This document shows positions 1 to 8,245 of a DNA stretch of 64,000 nucleotides, one piece after another (position 1 is the stretch's first letter; each line of letters opens with the position of its first letter). Both the position numbers and the translations under genes were made by a program. The notes under the pieces were generated by a model. That model saw nothing but the letters and a program-made list of their open reading frames with translations, did not search any database and was not told the origin of the DNA. This DNA is from Pseudodesulfovibrio sp. (lineage in GTDB: Bacteria; Desulfobacterota; Desulfovibrionia; Desulfovibrionales; Desulfovibrionaceae), in the NCBI GenBank assembly GCA_016342345.1, contig JAEINO010000007.1:31883-95882 (forward strand), in the 5' to 3' direction.

Positions 1-336
1 CAGAATGATGCAGTTGACAACGATCAGCGGAACAAAAATGCCGAGTTGCAGGTAGAGCGGGTAGGCATATGTCTGCATGAGGAGTTCGACGCAGACGACC
101 AGGGAGGCTGCCACGACGATGAAGCAGGCTATGCGGACCTTGGCCGGGATGAGCTTGCGCAGCATTGAGACCAGCATGTTGGACAAAGCCAGTACGAAGA
201 TGACCGCCAAACCCATGCCAAAGCCGTTGTCGGCGGTTTTTGTAACTGCCAGCACCGGGCATAGGCCGAGTACCAGCTTGAATGGAGGGAGGTCCTTCCA
301 GAGACCCTTCGAGAATTCTTTCCACAATCTGCTCAT
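1..336 (-). CDS. rnfE: RnfE subunit of the Rnf electron transport complex (3' part cut by window edge)
   Basis: Reading leftwards from the ATG at 336, the first 112 residues are visible and the gene continues past base 1. RnfE is an integral membrane subunit of the Rnf (ferredoxin:NAD oxidoreductase, ion-pumping) complex, homologous to NqrD. The visible part shows the family-typical LGLCPVLAVT segment near residue 23, several hydrophobic helices and the closing LGIFVPLIVVNC motif. It starts 9 bases after the rnfG stop, in the conserved order C-D-G-E, so rnfA and rnfB are expected beyond the left edge. Confidence 0.95.
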   Translation of the reverse strand, partial: MSRLWKEFSKGLWKDLPPFKLVLGLCPVLAVTKTADNGFGMGLAVIFVLALSNMLVSMLRKLIPAKVRIACFIVVAASLVVCVELLMQTYAYPLYLQLGIFVPLIVVNCIIL

Positions 337-345
337 GACTCTATC

Positions 346-924
346 CTAAGACTCCCAGGCTGTGGGGAGTTTGTCCTTGATTTGGTTGAATATGTTTACG
401 GCTTCGTTGACCGCACTCACGGTGCCGGTAGATGATATGGTTGCCCCGGAAATGGCTGCTATGTTGCCGCCCTGTTTCTTGAGTGCGATCTTGTCCGTAG
501 AATGGCCTGAAAACTGATCACGGAATTCCGGTTCTACTACGCGTGCGCCCAGACCGGGAGTTTCCTTCAGGGTTGTGATGCCGATGCCTTCGAGTTTGCT
601 GCCGTCCGTGACAAAGCCGACCATGACGCCGATGTTGCCGCCATACCCTTTGCCAAAGGTTTCAAAGGCTACGCCGGTGAGTTTGCCGTCCTTCATGGCC
701 GGGAAGACTGTGATCGGGCCGCTAGGCAGATCAAATGTCTTGCGATCCTTGACCGGGTTGTTGTCGTAATTGCTGAATATCTGTTTAAGGGACGGGCCTT
801 GAACGTAGGTCATAACCTGTTCTTCAATGCGTTCGCTGGTGGCTTGGCGCACTGTGGCTAGTGTTAGGCCTGACAGACCGCAAATCAGGGAGAGGACGAA
901 GATCATCTTCAGCATTTCTCGCAT
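346..924 (-). CDS. rnfG: RnfG, FMN-binding subunit of Rnf complex
   Basis: A 192-residue protein with one N-terminal membrane helix (about residues 5-25) and a periplasmic FMN-binding domain. It contains the SGAT motif at residues 159-162, where the threonine is the known covalent FMN attachment site in RnfG/NqrC. I chose the ATG at 924 because a GGAGG ribosome site lies just upstream; the longer open frame upstream is antisense to rnfD. The first 16 bases overlap the end of rnfD, which implies translational coupling. Confidence 0.95.
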   Translation of the reverse strand: MREMLKMIFVLSLICGLSGLTLATVRQATSERIEEQVMTYVQGPSLKQIFSNYDNNPVKDRKTFDLPSGPITVFPAMKDGKLTGVAFETFGKGYGGNIGVMVGFVTDGSKLEGIGITTLKETPGLGARVVEPEFRDQFSGHSTDKIALKKQGGNIAAISGATISSTGTVSAVNEAVNIFNQIKDKLPTAWES

Positions 925-1907
925 GTTGCGCCCTCCTCGTCTTTGGAAGAATATGAGAACGGGCCGCCAAATGGTTTGGGGCGTATGCGGTCCAGCAGCG
1001 GAGTGAACAGATTGGTCAGTAATATGGCGAACGGTACACCGTCCGGGTAGATGCCGTATACACGGATGATGATGACCATGGTTCCGGCAATGAGTCCGAA
1101 CAGGAGGCAGGGAATGAGTCCGATGGGCGACGATGCTGAATCGGTGGCAAGGAAAAAGGCTCCGAAGATCGTGCCACCTGCCAGGAGGTGGAACATGGGT
1201 GGAGCATATGTGGTTGGATCGATCAGTTGATATATCCAGGTCGTGATCAAAATGCCTGCGATGAATCCGGTGGGGATTTCCCATCTGACGTGGCGGCGAA
1301 TGAGCAGGAATGCGCCACCGAGGAGCAGGGCTATCACCTGGACTTCGCCGAGTCCGCCGAGTTGTTCGCCTATGAGCAGTGTTGATGATTGAATGGATTG
1401 GATGGAATCAAGACCGAAATATTTCAATTGCTGCAACGGGGCCGGGAGGTTGGATGACAGCATGGTTGCATTGGTGTCCATGACTGTACCCCAGGAAATG
1501 CGGCAGACTGCCCAGCCGACAACAGGGGCGCAGAGCGGACTGGCTCCCAGTCCTCCGAAGATCATTTTTCCGAGGATAATGCTTGATGCTGCGCCAACGG
1601 TTACCAGCCACCACGGGGCAGAGGCTGGAAGCAGGAAGGAGAAGAGCAACCCCGTGAGCAGTCCGCTGAAGTCGTCGATGGATTGCTTTCTTCCCATGAT
1701 TTTGTTGCAGATGGCCTCGGTGGTTACGGCTACGGCACAAGAAAGGGCCATGACCCTTAATGCGCCCATGCCGAACATGTAGGTTGCCATGAGTGCGGCA
1801 GGCATAAGTGCCGCAATGGTTTCAATCATGTAGCCTTTTATCGTCCGACCGCAATGAACGTGGGGGGGGACGGATACTGTCAGTATCGGTTCAAGCGGTT
1901 TATTCAT
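909..1907 (-). CDS. rnfD: RnfD, membrane subunit of Rnf complex
   Basis: A 332-residue polytopic membrane protein of the RnfD/NqrB family. It shows the N-terminal P-H-V/C-G-R-T-I region, about nine hydrophobic segments, FFLATD near residue 255 and the YPDGVPFAILLTNLFTPLLD region near the C terminus, all typical of RnfD. The usual (S/T)GAT covalent-FMN motif is not obvious; the nearest candidate is SST at residues 174-176. It overlaps rnfC by 4 bases and rnfG by 16. Confidence 0.95.
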   Translation of the reverse strand: MNKPLEPILTVSVPPHVHCGRTIKGYMIETIAALMPAALMATYMFGMGALRVMALSCAVAVTTEAICNKIMGRKQSIDDFSGLLTGLLFSFLLPASAPWWLVTVGAASSIILGKMIFGGLGASPLCAPVVGWAVCRISWGTVMDTNATMLSSNLPAPLQQLKYFGLDSIQSIQSSTLLIGEQLGGLGEVQVIALLLGGAFLLIRRHVRWEIPTGFIAGILITTWIYQLIDPTTYAPPMFHLLAGGTIFGAFFLATDSASSPIGLIPCLLFGLIAGTMVIIIRVYGIYPDGVPFAILLTNLFTPLLDRIRPKPFGGPFSYSSKDEEGATCEKC

Positions 1908-3106
1908 TCTTTTTCTCCGGCTTGTCCGGTTTCAGCTTGTACAATCATGTCTGAAGGGGTTTCGTCTTTTCTGAGCAGGGCGAGTTCGTACTTGGCAAGT
2001 CGGATATATTGCAGAAGCGGACGTTGTGCCTTGCACCAATAGCCGCAGATGCCACACTCGATGCAGGAGTGGATATGGAAATCCTCGGCTCGTTTGAACT
2101 GCTTGAATTCGGCACATCGGCTGATCATGCCGGGCATGATGCGAGCCGGGCAATGGCGTTCACATTCACCACACCCCAGGCAAAAATTGTCAGTTGTTTT
2201 GAGGCTTTCGTCCTTGCGGAGAATCTGGAGTCCTGTGGTGTCCTTGCCCACACCTTGCTCCAGATTGATGGCGGTCAGGCCGCGCATTGGTCCCCCCATC
2301 ACGATTCTGTCGCCGGGTTGGACCGTGGCTCCGGCCTGTTCAGCCAGAAAGCCGACAGGCGTGCCAACGCGAATCAGATAGTTCCGGTTTCCGATGGTCA
2401 TGATTGTTTCGGTCAGGGGTCGACCTGTTTCCATGATTCGTCCGATGAAATACAAATCCGAGACAGAGAGAATGACGGTGTCATCTGGGGGGGCATCGGG
2501 CAGCACTTCCTGACCCGTGACGGCTTTGATGACCATTTCATCGATGCCGTTGGGGTAAGTGGGCGCAACGTGCATGACCGTGCAATTGGCAAATGCATTG
2601 GCTCGGTTGCCCTTGGCTGCCACCAGGAACATCTTGGATGGCTTTACGATGCGTTGGACTGTTTCCAGTCCCAATTCCAGGGTTTTGCGGTAATCACGGA
2701 GTAGCGGGTCATAGATGGAAATGCCCGGCTCAGGCGGGACTGCGTTGATGATCAGGATCGGTGCCTTGTCAATGTTCTTGACTTGGGCACCCATGTCGCG
2801 GAGCCACTCCTTGAGGGGAGCCCCATCCGCGGAAGGTGCTTTTTTTGTCTTGGCCCTGTCCTTGCCATTGACTTTGATAAGCATGGAGTAGGGGAGGATG
2901 TCCTGGATTATTCCTGCCATTGGTGCATGCATGTCGCCACTGCCATCGTGGTTGGCAATGGCAATTTTTGTCCCGACCAGTACCTGGTCGCCCTCGGAGA
3001 GAATCGGGGTATGGCAGGGGATGGGGATGCGCAATCGATCCGGCTCGGAACCCTTTTCCAGGGGGCCGGTTTCACCGGTTTGCAGGCTGAAACTGAACGT
3101 GGTCAT
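1904..3106 (-). CDS. rnfC: RnfC, NADH/FMN- and 4Fe-4S-binding peripheral subunit of Rnf
   Basis: A 400-residue cytoplasmic subunit. The C-terminal third has two ferredoxin-type 4Fe-4S clusters (CLGCGECERHCP, then CIECGICGYWC). The central part resembles the NuoF/SLBB-type fold with the GGPMRG motif. In Rnf this subunit passes electrons to or from NAD. It lies between the ten-haem cytochrome (13-base gap) and rnfD (4-base overlap). It is somewhat short for the family; the N terminus begins directly with the RnfC barrel-sandwich segment. Confidence 0.96.
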   Translation of the reverse strand: MTTFSFSLQTGETGPLEKGSEPDRLRIPIPCHTPILSEGDQVLVGTKIAIANHDGSGDMHAPMAGIIQDILPYSMLIKVNGKDRAKTKKAPSADGAPLKEWLRDMGAQVKNIDKAPILIINAVPPEPGISIYDPLLRDYRKTLELGLETVQRIVKPSKMFLVAAKGNRANAFANCTVMHVAPTYPNGIDEMVIKAVTGQEVLPDAPPDDTVILSVSDLYFIGRIMETGRPLTETIMTIGNRNYLIRVGTPVGFLAEQAGATVQPGDRIVMGGPMRGLTAINLEQGVGKDTTGLQILRKDESLKTTDNFCLGCGECERHCPARIMPGMISRCAEFKQFKRAEDFHIHSCIECGICGYWCKAQRPLLQYIRLAKYELALLRKDETPSDMIVQAETGQAGEKE

Positions 3107-3119
3107 ATCTGTCGGTCCC

Positions 3120-3863
3120 CTATTTCATGTGGCATTGATAGCAGGCATCGTCACCGAATGGTCCTTTGCCTTGTTTCTCATGGCAACTCATGCACTGGCC
3201 GTGAAAAGCATTCGTGGTCGTTGGAACAATAATATCCACAGGCTCGGCATGGCAGTTTGCGCAGGATTGTGTTTCCGGCTCACTGGTCGAAGCTGAGTCG
3301 TGGGTGTGGCAATTGCCGCATCCTTTGGTGCCTTCGTCGTACATGTCTTCATGACAATCGGCACATCTGGCATGATTGGCCTTTTTCAGGCTTAACATGT
3401 CCGTGGTGCCATTTTTTTTGTGACAATTGGAGCAGGCTTGTGGTTCTGGTTCGATCTCTGCCTCATGGTGGCAGGCCTGACAGTCGTCTTCCGCGTATTC
3501 TGTTTGATGTTTATCATGAGAGAATTTGGCGATGCTTGCTTCCTGGTGGTGACAGGAAATGCAATATTTCTCTTTGATACTCTCTTGATGATCTGCCACG
3601 AAAACTTCGTCGAATTTTTTGGCGTGGCAGCTGGTACATGCCGGGGGTGTCTGGTCGTTACCTGATGTATGATGGCAGGTAACGCAGTCCTGTTCTTCGC
3701 GTTCGGCATGTGATGCATGGGTAAAAATGATGTTTCCGCCCTTGTTGTCGAGGAGAATGCGCGTTGGCGGGACCTCGGAACTTGCTGGTGCAAGGTAGCC
3801 TACAAGAGCTGTCACGAATAAAATTCCGGTCAATATGGAGATGGTGAAATATTGTCTTTGCAA
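3120..3863 (-). CDS. Ten-haem periplasmic cytochrome c of the Rnf cluster
   Basis: A 247-residue protein with an N-terminal signal anchor (about residues 6-25) and ten CxxCH haem-binding motifs (CVTCH, CTSCH, CISCH, CQACH, CSNCH, CADCH, CGNCH, CANCH, CMSCH, CYQCH). Extra histidines (CHH, SHDKH) can supply distal haem ligands. It starts with TTG, preceded by AGAGG at suitable spacing; no ATG is better placed. Multihaem cytochromes beside rnfC are known in Desulfovibrio, where they are thought to link Rnf to periplasmic c3 cytochromes. This is the first gene of the operon. Confidence 0.93.
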   Translation of the reverse strand: MQRQYFTISILTGILFVTALVGYLAPASSEVPPTRILLDNKGGNIIFTHASHAEREEQDCVTCHHTSGNDQTPPACTSCHAKKFDEVFVADHQESIKEKYCISCHHQEASIAKFSHDKHQTEYAEDDCQACHHEAEIEPEPQACSNCHKKNGTTDMLSLKKANHARCADCHEDMYDEGTKGCGNCHTHDSASTSEPETQSCANCHAEPVDIIVPTTTNAFHGQCMSCHEKQGKGPFGDDACYQCHMK

Positions 3864-3940
3864 TGAACTGACCTCTGGAGTTTTGGCTTATTAAGCTCGT
3901 ATAGCTGTAAAAACGGGGTTAAGTCCATATCATTATCTTG

Positions 3941-3976
3941 TTGATTGATCAGTCAATGCCATACTTTGGAAGTATG
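3941..3976. promoter_or_regulatory. Two adjacent palindromes upstream of the cytochrome-rnf operon
   Basis: TTGATTGATCAGTCAA (3941-3956) is palindromic apart from one base pair, with half-sites spaced as in CRP/FNR-family operators. Three bases further lies the perfect palindrome CATACTT-TGG-AAGTATG (3960-3976). They lie about 80-110 bases upstream of the TTG start at 3863, inside the 278-base intergenic space. An operator role is inference; I do not match them to a named regulator. Confidence 0.4.
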
Positions 3977-4141
3977 ATAAATGAATAGTGTGGAAAGTTG
4001 GCGTGTTGAAGACACCTCAATCAAATTTTTAGTGCAGCAGATTATATACATCCTCTTTGTTTATTTGTAAAATTTGATGGAGGCGGACGGATGCCTCTTT
4101 GAATCTGGAAAGGCTGCAGTATTCTTTTTTATGCTGGAGTA

Positions 4142-4465
4142 TTATTTTCGTACGAGAATTTTGTTCAGAAACACCAGTGCGAAGAAAGCGGTTCCTGTCC
4201 ACCAAAGAAAGATTGATAATTCGGTTGAAAAACAAAGGTATGCCGTCTTGACGGCTAGATCAAGTGGAAGGGATTGGACAAAAGACGTGTAGTCGATGCC
4301 GAACAACGCGTGTGATGCGTCCATGAGTGTCAGTGAAGGCCAGCAGGCAAAAAGAATCCAGGAGATGCCCTGATAGGCAAGAACCAGGAGACAGCCAATC
4401 CAGGCGATGATTCCAAGTGATTTGAGCATGGTGATCATATATCTAATTGCCGTCCAAAATTCCAT
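4142..4465 (-). CDS. Small membrane protein of unknown function
   Basis: A 107-residue protein with three hydrophobic stretches (about residues 13-40, 75-90 and 84-103) and no recognised domain. The hydrophobic pattern and the positively charged end (NKILVRK) look like a genuine small inner-membrane protein. There is no strong ribosome site before the ATG at 4465, and the ATG eight codons further in is an alternative start. It is transcribed divergently from the PilZ gene. Function unknown. Confidence 0.5.
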   Translation of the reverse strand: MEFWTAIRYMITMLKSLGIIAWIGCLLVLAYQGISWILFACWPSLTLMDASHALFGIDYTSFVQSLPLDLAVKTAYLCFSTELSIFLWWTGTAFFALVFLNKILVRK

Positions 4466-4501
4466 GGGGTATTGCTAATAAAAATAGAGGAAATACTCAT
4501 A

Positions 4502-5131
4502 ATGGATTTAGCCGTTGGAGATAGGATACTCGTCGAATTTTCGACTTTTGGCGATAGATTTCTGAGCATCGTGACCGATGTGAAGAATGATGGTCGGCTG
4601 GTCGTTTATTCTCCAATTACTGATCCCATTGTAAAGAGGCTCAGGACTGATCGGAATGTTGTGGTCCGGTATGCCCACAATGGTCATCTCCTGGGATTTT
4701 TTACCCATGTAATTAACAAGATTGAAAAACCGGGTACTGTCATAGAATTGGCAAAGCCTGATGGTGTCCATGATGCAGAAGAACGTTGCGAAATAAGGTG
4801 TCCCTGTCGTTTTCCGGCAATGGTCGTTGATGGTGACAGGGCTGCCAGGGTTGTTGTGGAGGACATGTCCGCAAGTTGCTCCCGAATTCGTTTGCTCAAT
4901 GGAGATCATGCGCCGCTTCTTGAAGAAATTGGCCTTGGCGTTCAGTTGACATTTCACCCTTTTGACATCGATTGCGATGGATATTCTGTCGGGTGTGTGG
5001 TCAGGAACACCTTCATGAAAGATGGGGATTGGTATGCCGTGCTTGAGTTCAACAGGGAAGAGAGCAAGGTTCGGCAGCGTATTGCCAGCTATATTGAAGC
5101 TCAGATACGTTGCGGAATCCCAAGGCTTTAG
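4502..5131 (+). CDS. PilZ-domain protein with YcgR-like N-terminal domain
   Basis: A 209-residue cytoplasmic protein. The N-terminal half (residues 1-85) resembles the flagellar-brake/YcgR N domain; the C-terminal half is a PilZ domain, which binds cyclic di-GMP. The RxxxR motif is present (R95, R99). The second motif reads D-M-S-A-S-C (121-126), with cysteine where the usual DxSxxG has glycine. I chose the ATG at 4502, downstream of GAGG, over an upstream in-frame TTG. In flagellated bacteria such proteins tune motility. Confidence 0.8.
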   Translation: MDLAVGDRILVEFSTFGDRFLSIVTDVKNDGRLVVYSPITDPIVKRLRTDRNVVVRYAHNGHLLGFFTHVINKIEKPGTVIELAKPDGVHDAEERCEIRCPCRFPAMVVDGDRAARVVVEDMSASCSRIRLLNGDHAPLLEEIGLGVQLTFHPFDIDCDGYSVGCVVRNTFMKDGDWYAVLEFNREESKVRQRIASYIEAQIRCGIPRL

Positions 5132-5279
5132 TTGGCTTTACTGAATTTGATTGTTGTCGTTATCGTCGTGAATGGACGAGACAAGCTCAAAATCTTTGCG
5201 TACGTGATGTACGTATTGATCTTGAGCTTTTTAGTGTCTGGTCTTGCGGTCTTCATGAGCAGTCCGCCGGAAAGTATCG

Positions 5280-6188
5280 TCAGTCCAGTTTCAGCTTTTT
5301 TGCATAGTTGGCGGCTTCAATACCCGCAACACATCCTTCGCCCACGGCCTTGGCCATTTGCAGAGGTGGTCCGCATATGTCTCCAGCGGCAAAGATGCCT
5401 GGTCTGTTGGTGTGCTGTTTCTTGTCAGCTTCAATATATTTCATGGATTCATCCAGCTGTATGTCGAGCATTGCGGTCAGTTCCAACATGCCTTTGGCAC
5501 CGAGTTCGATGAATACGCCACTGACGCTTTGCGTGGTCCCATCTTCAAGCAATATGGATTCGACACTGTTTTCACCACGGATTTCCTTGATAGTGGAACC
5601 TTCGTGGACAATGACGCCGGTTGTGTCGAGCTGTTTTTTCAAGCCCTCGGCAACATTAAGTTCCTCGCAGTAGAGGTGAACTTCCCGTGCGAAGCTGGTC
5701 AGGGAAACAGCTCCTCCGGCGGCTGCGCTGCGGCATCCTGCAACGGCCACGACTTCATTTTTGTAAAAACCAGCATCACAGTCAACGCAGTAGCTGACGC
5801 CTTTACCGAGCAGTCTCTTTTCGCCAGGGACCTTGAGCTTGTTGTGAGTGGAGCCAGTGGCAAGGATAATGCTTTTGGTTTTGAGCATTCTTCCTGCTTC
5901 AGTCTTGAGGATCATGAGTTTGCCATCGGGTTCAATGGAAAGCACATCTTCGTCCATGATTTCCGCGCCGAAATTGATAGCTTGTTCGCGTCCGGTATTC
6001 AGGATGTCTTCACCTGACAATTTGAGTTGGCAGCAGTAGTTTTCAACATGCGCCCAGTACAGGCTGCTATTGTCCATGCGGCCGAGCATGAGAGTCCTGG
6101 CTTTTTTGCGTGCTCCGTGGATGGCCGCTTGCAGACCGGCAGGGCCGGAGCCAAGTATGACGATGTCGTAGAGAGATGAGTCGGACAT
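5280..6188 (-). CDS. Thioredoxin-reductase-like FAD protein with atypical nucleotide site
   Basis: A 302-residue flavoprotein of the TrxB fold. FAD motif GSGPAG is at 13-18, the redox pair CVDC at 134-137 inside the GVSYC context of thioredoxin reductases, and the C-terminal FAD motif GIFAAGDI is present. The NADPH site is abnormal: where TrxB has GGGDSA the sequence reads AGCRSAAAG (150-157), and the HRR phosphate-binding arginines are replaced (VHLYCEE). It may use another electron donor. I chose the ATG at 6188 because GGAGG lies five bases upstream. Confidence 0.85.
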   Translation of the reverse strand: MSDSSLYDIVILGSGPAGLQAAIHGARKKARTLMLGRMDNSSLYWAHVENYCCQLKLSGEDILNTGREQAINFGAEIMDEDVLSIEPDGKLMILKTEAGRMLKTKSIILATGSTHNKLKVPGEKRLLGKGVSYCVDCDAGFYKNEVVAVAGCRSAAAGGAVSLTSFAREVHLYCEELNVAEGLKKQLDTTGVIVHEGSTIKEIRGENSVESILLEDGTTQSVSGVFIELGAKGMLELTAMLDIQLDESMKYIEADKKQHTNRPGIFAAGDICGPPLQMAKAVGEGCVAGIEAANYAKKLKLD

Positions 6189-6277
6189 GGAAGCCTCCAT
6201 GGTTTGTCGGAGTGATTGTCTTATCCTTGAGTATAATGATCAGTGAGAAAATGTATAGGGTGGCTGTATTCTTCTTC

Positions 6278-7060
6278 TCAAAGAAAGGGAATCATCAGCA
6301 TCTTGGACAGGCGGACAAATGCGGCATCCCTGAATATGGTCAGTCCGATGTGCATGGCGTCATGCCCCAGGTCTGGTTGAGCCTTGTACGTGCCGAATAA
6401 CCGATCCCACCAGGGGAAATTGAATCCGTAGTTCATGTTGGCTTCACGCATGTCGGTCGAGTGGTGGACGCGATGCATGTCGGGCGTGACGACAAGAAGC
6501 CTGAGTATGGAGTCTTTGCCCGTGGGCAAATGAACATTGGCATGATTGAACAGGGCACATCCATTGAGCAGTATTTCGAAAATTATCACGGCGATTGCAG
6601 GAGGACCGAGCAGGAGAATGACTGTCAGTTTGATGAGCATGGACAGTATTATTTCAATGGGATGGAATCGGATTCCGGTGCTCGCATCTATGTTTGTGTC
6701 AATGTGATGCATGCGGTGAATACGCCAGAGCAGGCGTTGTCTGTGGAAGGCGACATGTTGCCAGTATATGGTCATGTCGAGAAGGAGGACGCCAACGACC
6801 ACCGATAGCCAGTCGGGAAGAGAGAGAAGACTGAGCAGGCCGAGGCCGTGTTCTTCGCAATAGAGAGCCAGGCTGGTTGGGATGATCGGAATGAGTATGC
6901 GAACCAATACTGTAGAGAGTACGGAAATGGAGATATTGGAAAACCATCTTCGTGTCTTGGAGACATCAAGGGTGCGGCGGGGCCACAGGGTCTCGGCAGT
7001 CCCCATGACCACAAGCATGGTAATGAATGAGCCAGCGCGGATGAATGTTTCCGGGTTCAT
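6278..7060 (-). CDS. Sterol desaturase / fatty acid hydroxylase family membrane protein
   Basis: A 260-residue integral membrane di-iron enzyme. The histidine clusters of the superfamily are all visible: QHVAFH (102-106), HRMHH (115-119), NHANVH, and HRVHH near the C terminus, separated by hydrophobic helices. Members hydroxylate or desaturate lipids; the substrate here cannot be told. It starts at an ATG preceded by AGAGG and sits 20 bases downstream of the receiver-TPR gene, so the two may be co-transcribed. Confidence 0.88.
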   Translation of the reverse strand: MNPETFIRAGSFITMLVVMGTAETLWPRRTLDVSKTRRWFSNISISVLSTVLVRILIPIIPTSLALYCEEHGLGLLSLLSLPDWLSVVVGVLLLDMTIYWQHVAFHRQRLLWRIHRMHHIDTNIDASTGIRFHPIEIILSMLIKLTVILLLGPPAIAVIIFEILLNGCALFNHANVHLPTGKDSILRLLVVTPDMHRVHHSTDMREANMNYGFNFPWWDRLFGTYKAQPDLGHDAMHIGLTIFRDAAFVRLSKMLMIPFL

Positions 7061-7080
7061 GGAATCCTCTGGTGAAATGG

Positions 7081-8193
7081 CTATGGATCGAGATCCTTGG
7101 CGGATTCCTTGACTCCTTCGGCAATGGGGCGGGGACGGGCAGCCTTGCCCATGATTGGAGTCCAGGGTTTGCCGTGTATTCGTTGATACAGCTTGTTGGC
7201 CTCCCGGAATTCAGGGTTCATCTTCAGTGACATGTCAACTGCGGATGAGGCTTCTTCCAGCTTGCCCATGAAGTACAGGGCTTTGGCCATATTGAAGTAG
7301 ATGTTTTCGTCGTTTGGCGTGAGCTCAAGTGCCTGCTTGTAGGCGTGGATGGCTCCGGGGTAATCTCCCTGTTTGCGAAGATTGACCCCAAGGGAATTGA
7401 ACGGATTGGGTGTGTCCGCTTCGTACTTGAGAATCTCGATGAACATGGCCTTGGTTTCTTCCAGACGGTCAAACTGGGCATGAACTTCGGCGGCCTTCTT
7501 GAGAAATTTCTTGCAGGCATCCATATTGCCCTTGCCTTTGTAGGCATCGGCCAGCCCTTTGTAGGCTTCGGCAAACAAGTCGTTGATCTTGACTGCTTTT
7601 TTGAAGGATACGATTGCCTTGCCGTATTTGCCCTGAACCATGAACTGGCATCCCATGTCATAGTATTTCTGGGCTTCATCCTGATATGAGATAAGCTCTT
7701 CAAAGGCTTCGATGGCTTCGTCAAAGTTGCCGCGTTCGACCATTTCCTTGGCTTCCTGAAGTTCCATTTCTTCGATTTCAGGATAGCTGTCCAGTTGGTT
7801 GGCGAGGATGAGATATTTCTCGAAAGTGTCGAGGGAGTATGGTCTGAGAATGTATCCGATACAACCGGCGGCAATGGAATCAAGAACGTGATCCTTTCTG
7901 TTTTCCAGTGTGACCATGATGATGGGCAGAGGTCTGCCACTCATGTTCTTGCGAACGATTTGGGCGAACTTGATCCCGCTCATGTCGTCGAGGGTCGAAT
8001 CGCAGAAAACAAGGTCGACAGGATTGTCCGCAAGGTAGTCGATGGCATCGACGCCTGTGCTGAATATCTTGACATTGATCGGACCGAATGTCTTGACTGT
8101 TGCAAGGTCACGCTTGGCATGAACCTCAACGTTGGTCAGTATGATGATGTTTTTGTAGACACCGTATGCCTTGCTGTCCTTTTTTTGGGCCAT
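7081..8193 (-). CDS. Response-regulator receiver domain fused to TPR repeats
   Basis: A 370-residue cytoplasmic protein. Residues 12-135 form a receiver domain with the likely phospho-acceptor D65 and conserved T95. The usual lysine after beta-5 is arginine (R117 in LRPYS). Residues about 145-335 are TPR repeats, typically protein-binding, ending in a basic, proline-containing tail. There is no DNA-binding or enzyme output, so it probably acts by protein contacts. The ATG at 8193 follows GGGAG; a longer upstream open frame lacks domain sense. Confidence 0.85.
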   Translation of the reverse strand: MAQKKDSKAYGVYKNIIILTNVEVHAKRDLATVKTFGPINVKIFSTGVDAIDYLADNPVDLVFCDSTLDDMSGIKFAQIVRKNMSGRPLPIIMVTLENRKDHVLDSIAAGCIGYILRPYSLDTFEKYLILANQLDSYPEIEEMELQEAKEMVERGNFDEAIEAFEELISYQDEAQKYYDMGCQFMVQGKYGKAIVSFKKAVKINDLFAEAYKGLADAYKGKGNMDACKKFLKKAAEVHAQFDRLEETKAMFIEILKYEADTPNPFNSLGVNLRKQGDYPGAIHAYKQALELTPNDENIYFNMAKALYFMGKLEEASSAVDMSLKMNPEFREANKLYQRIHGKPWTPIMGKAARPRPIAEGVKESAKDLDP

Positions 8194-8245
8194 GGTTCGT
8201 TTTTTCTCCCTTGATATGAATTTGTAATGTCTTGAATTGATTATA

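Noticed and set aside
4029..4292. Short open frames on both strands upstream of the small membrane gene
   Set aside because: Overlapping, low-information frames in an AT-rich spacer with no ribosome sites.
5132..5512. Open frame with a hydrophobic N terminus directly after the PilZ gene
   Set aside because: It starts with TTG, has no ribosome site, and most of it is antisense to the thioredoxin-reductase-like gene; the hydrophobic part may be chance.
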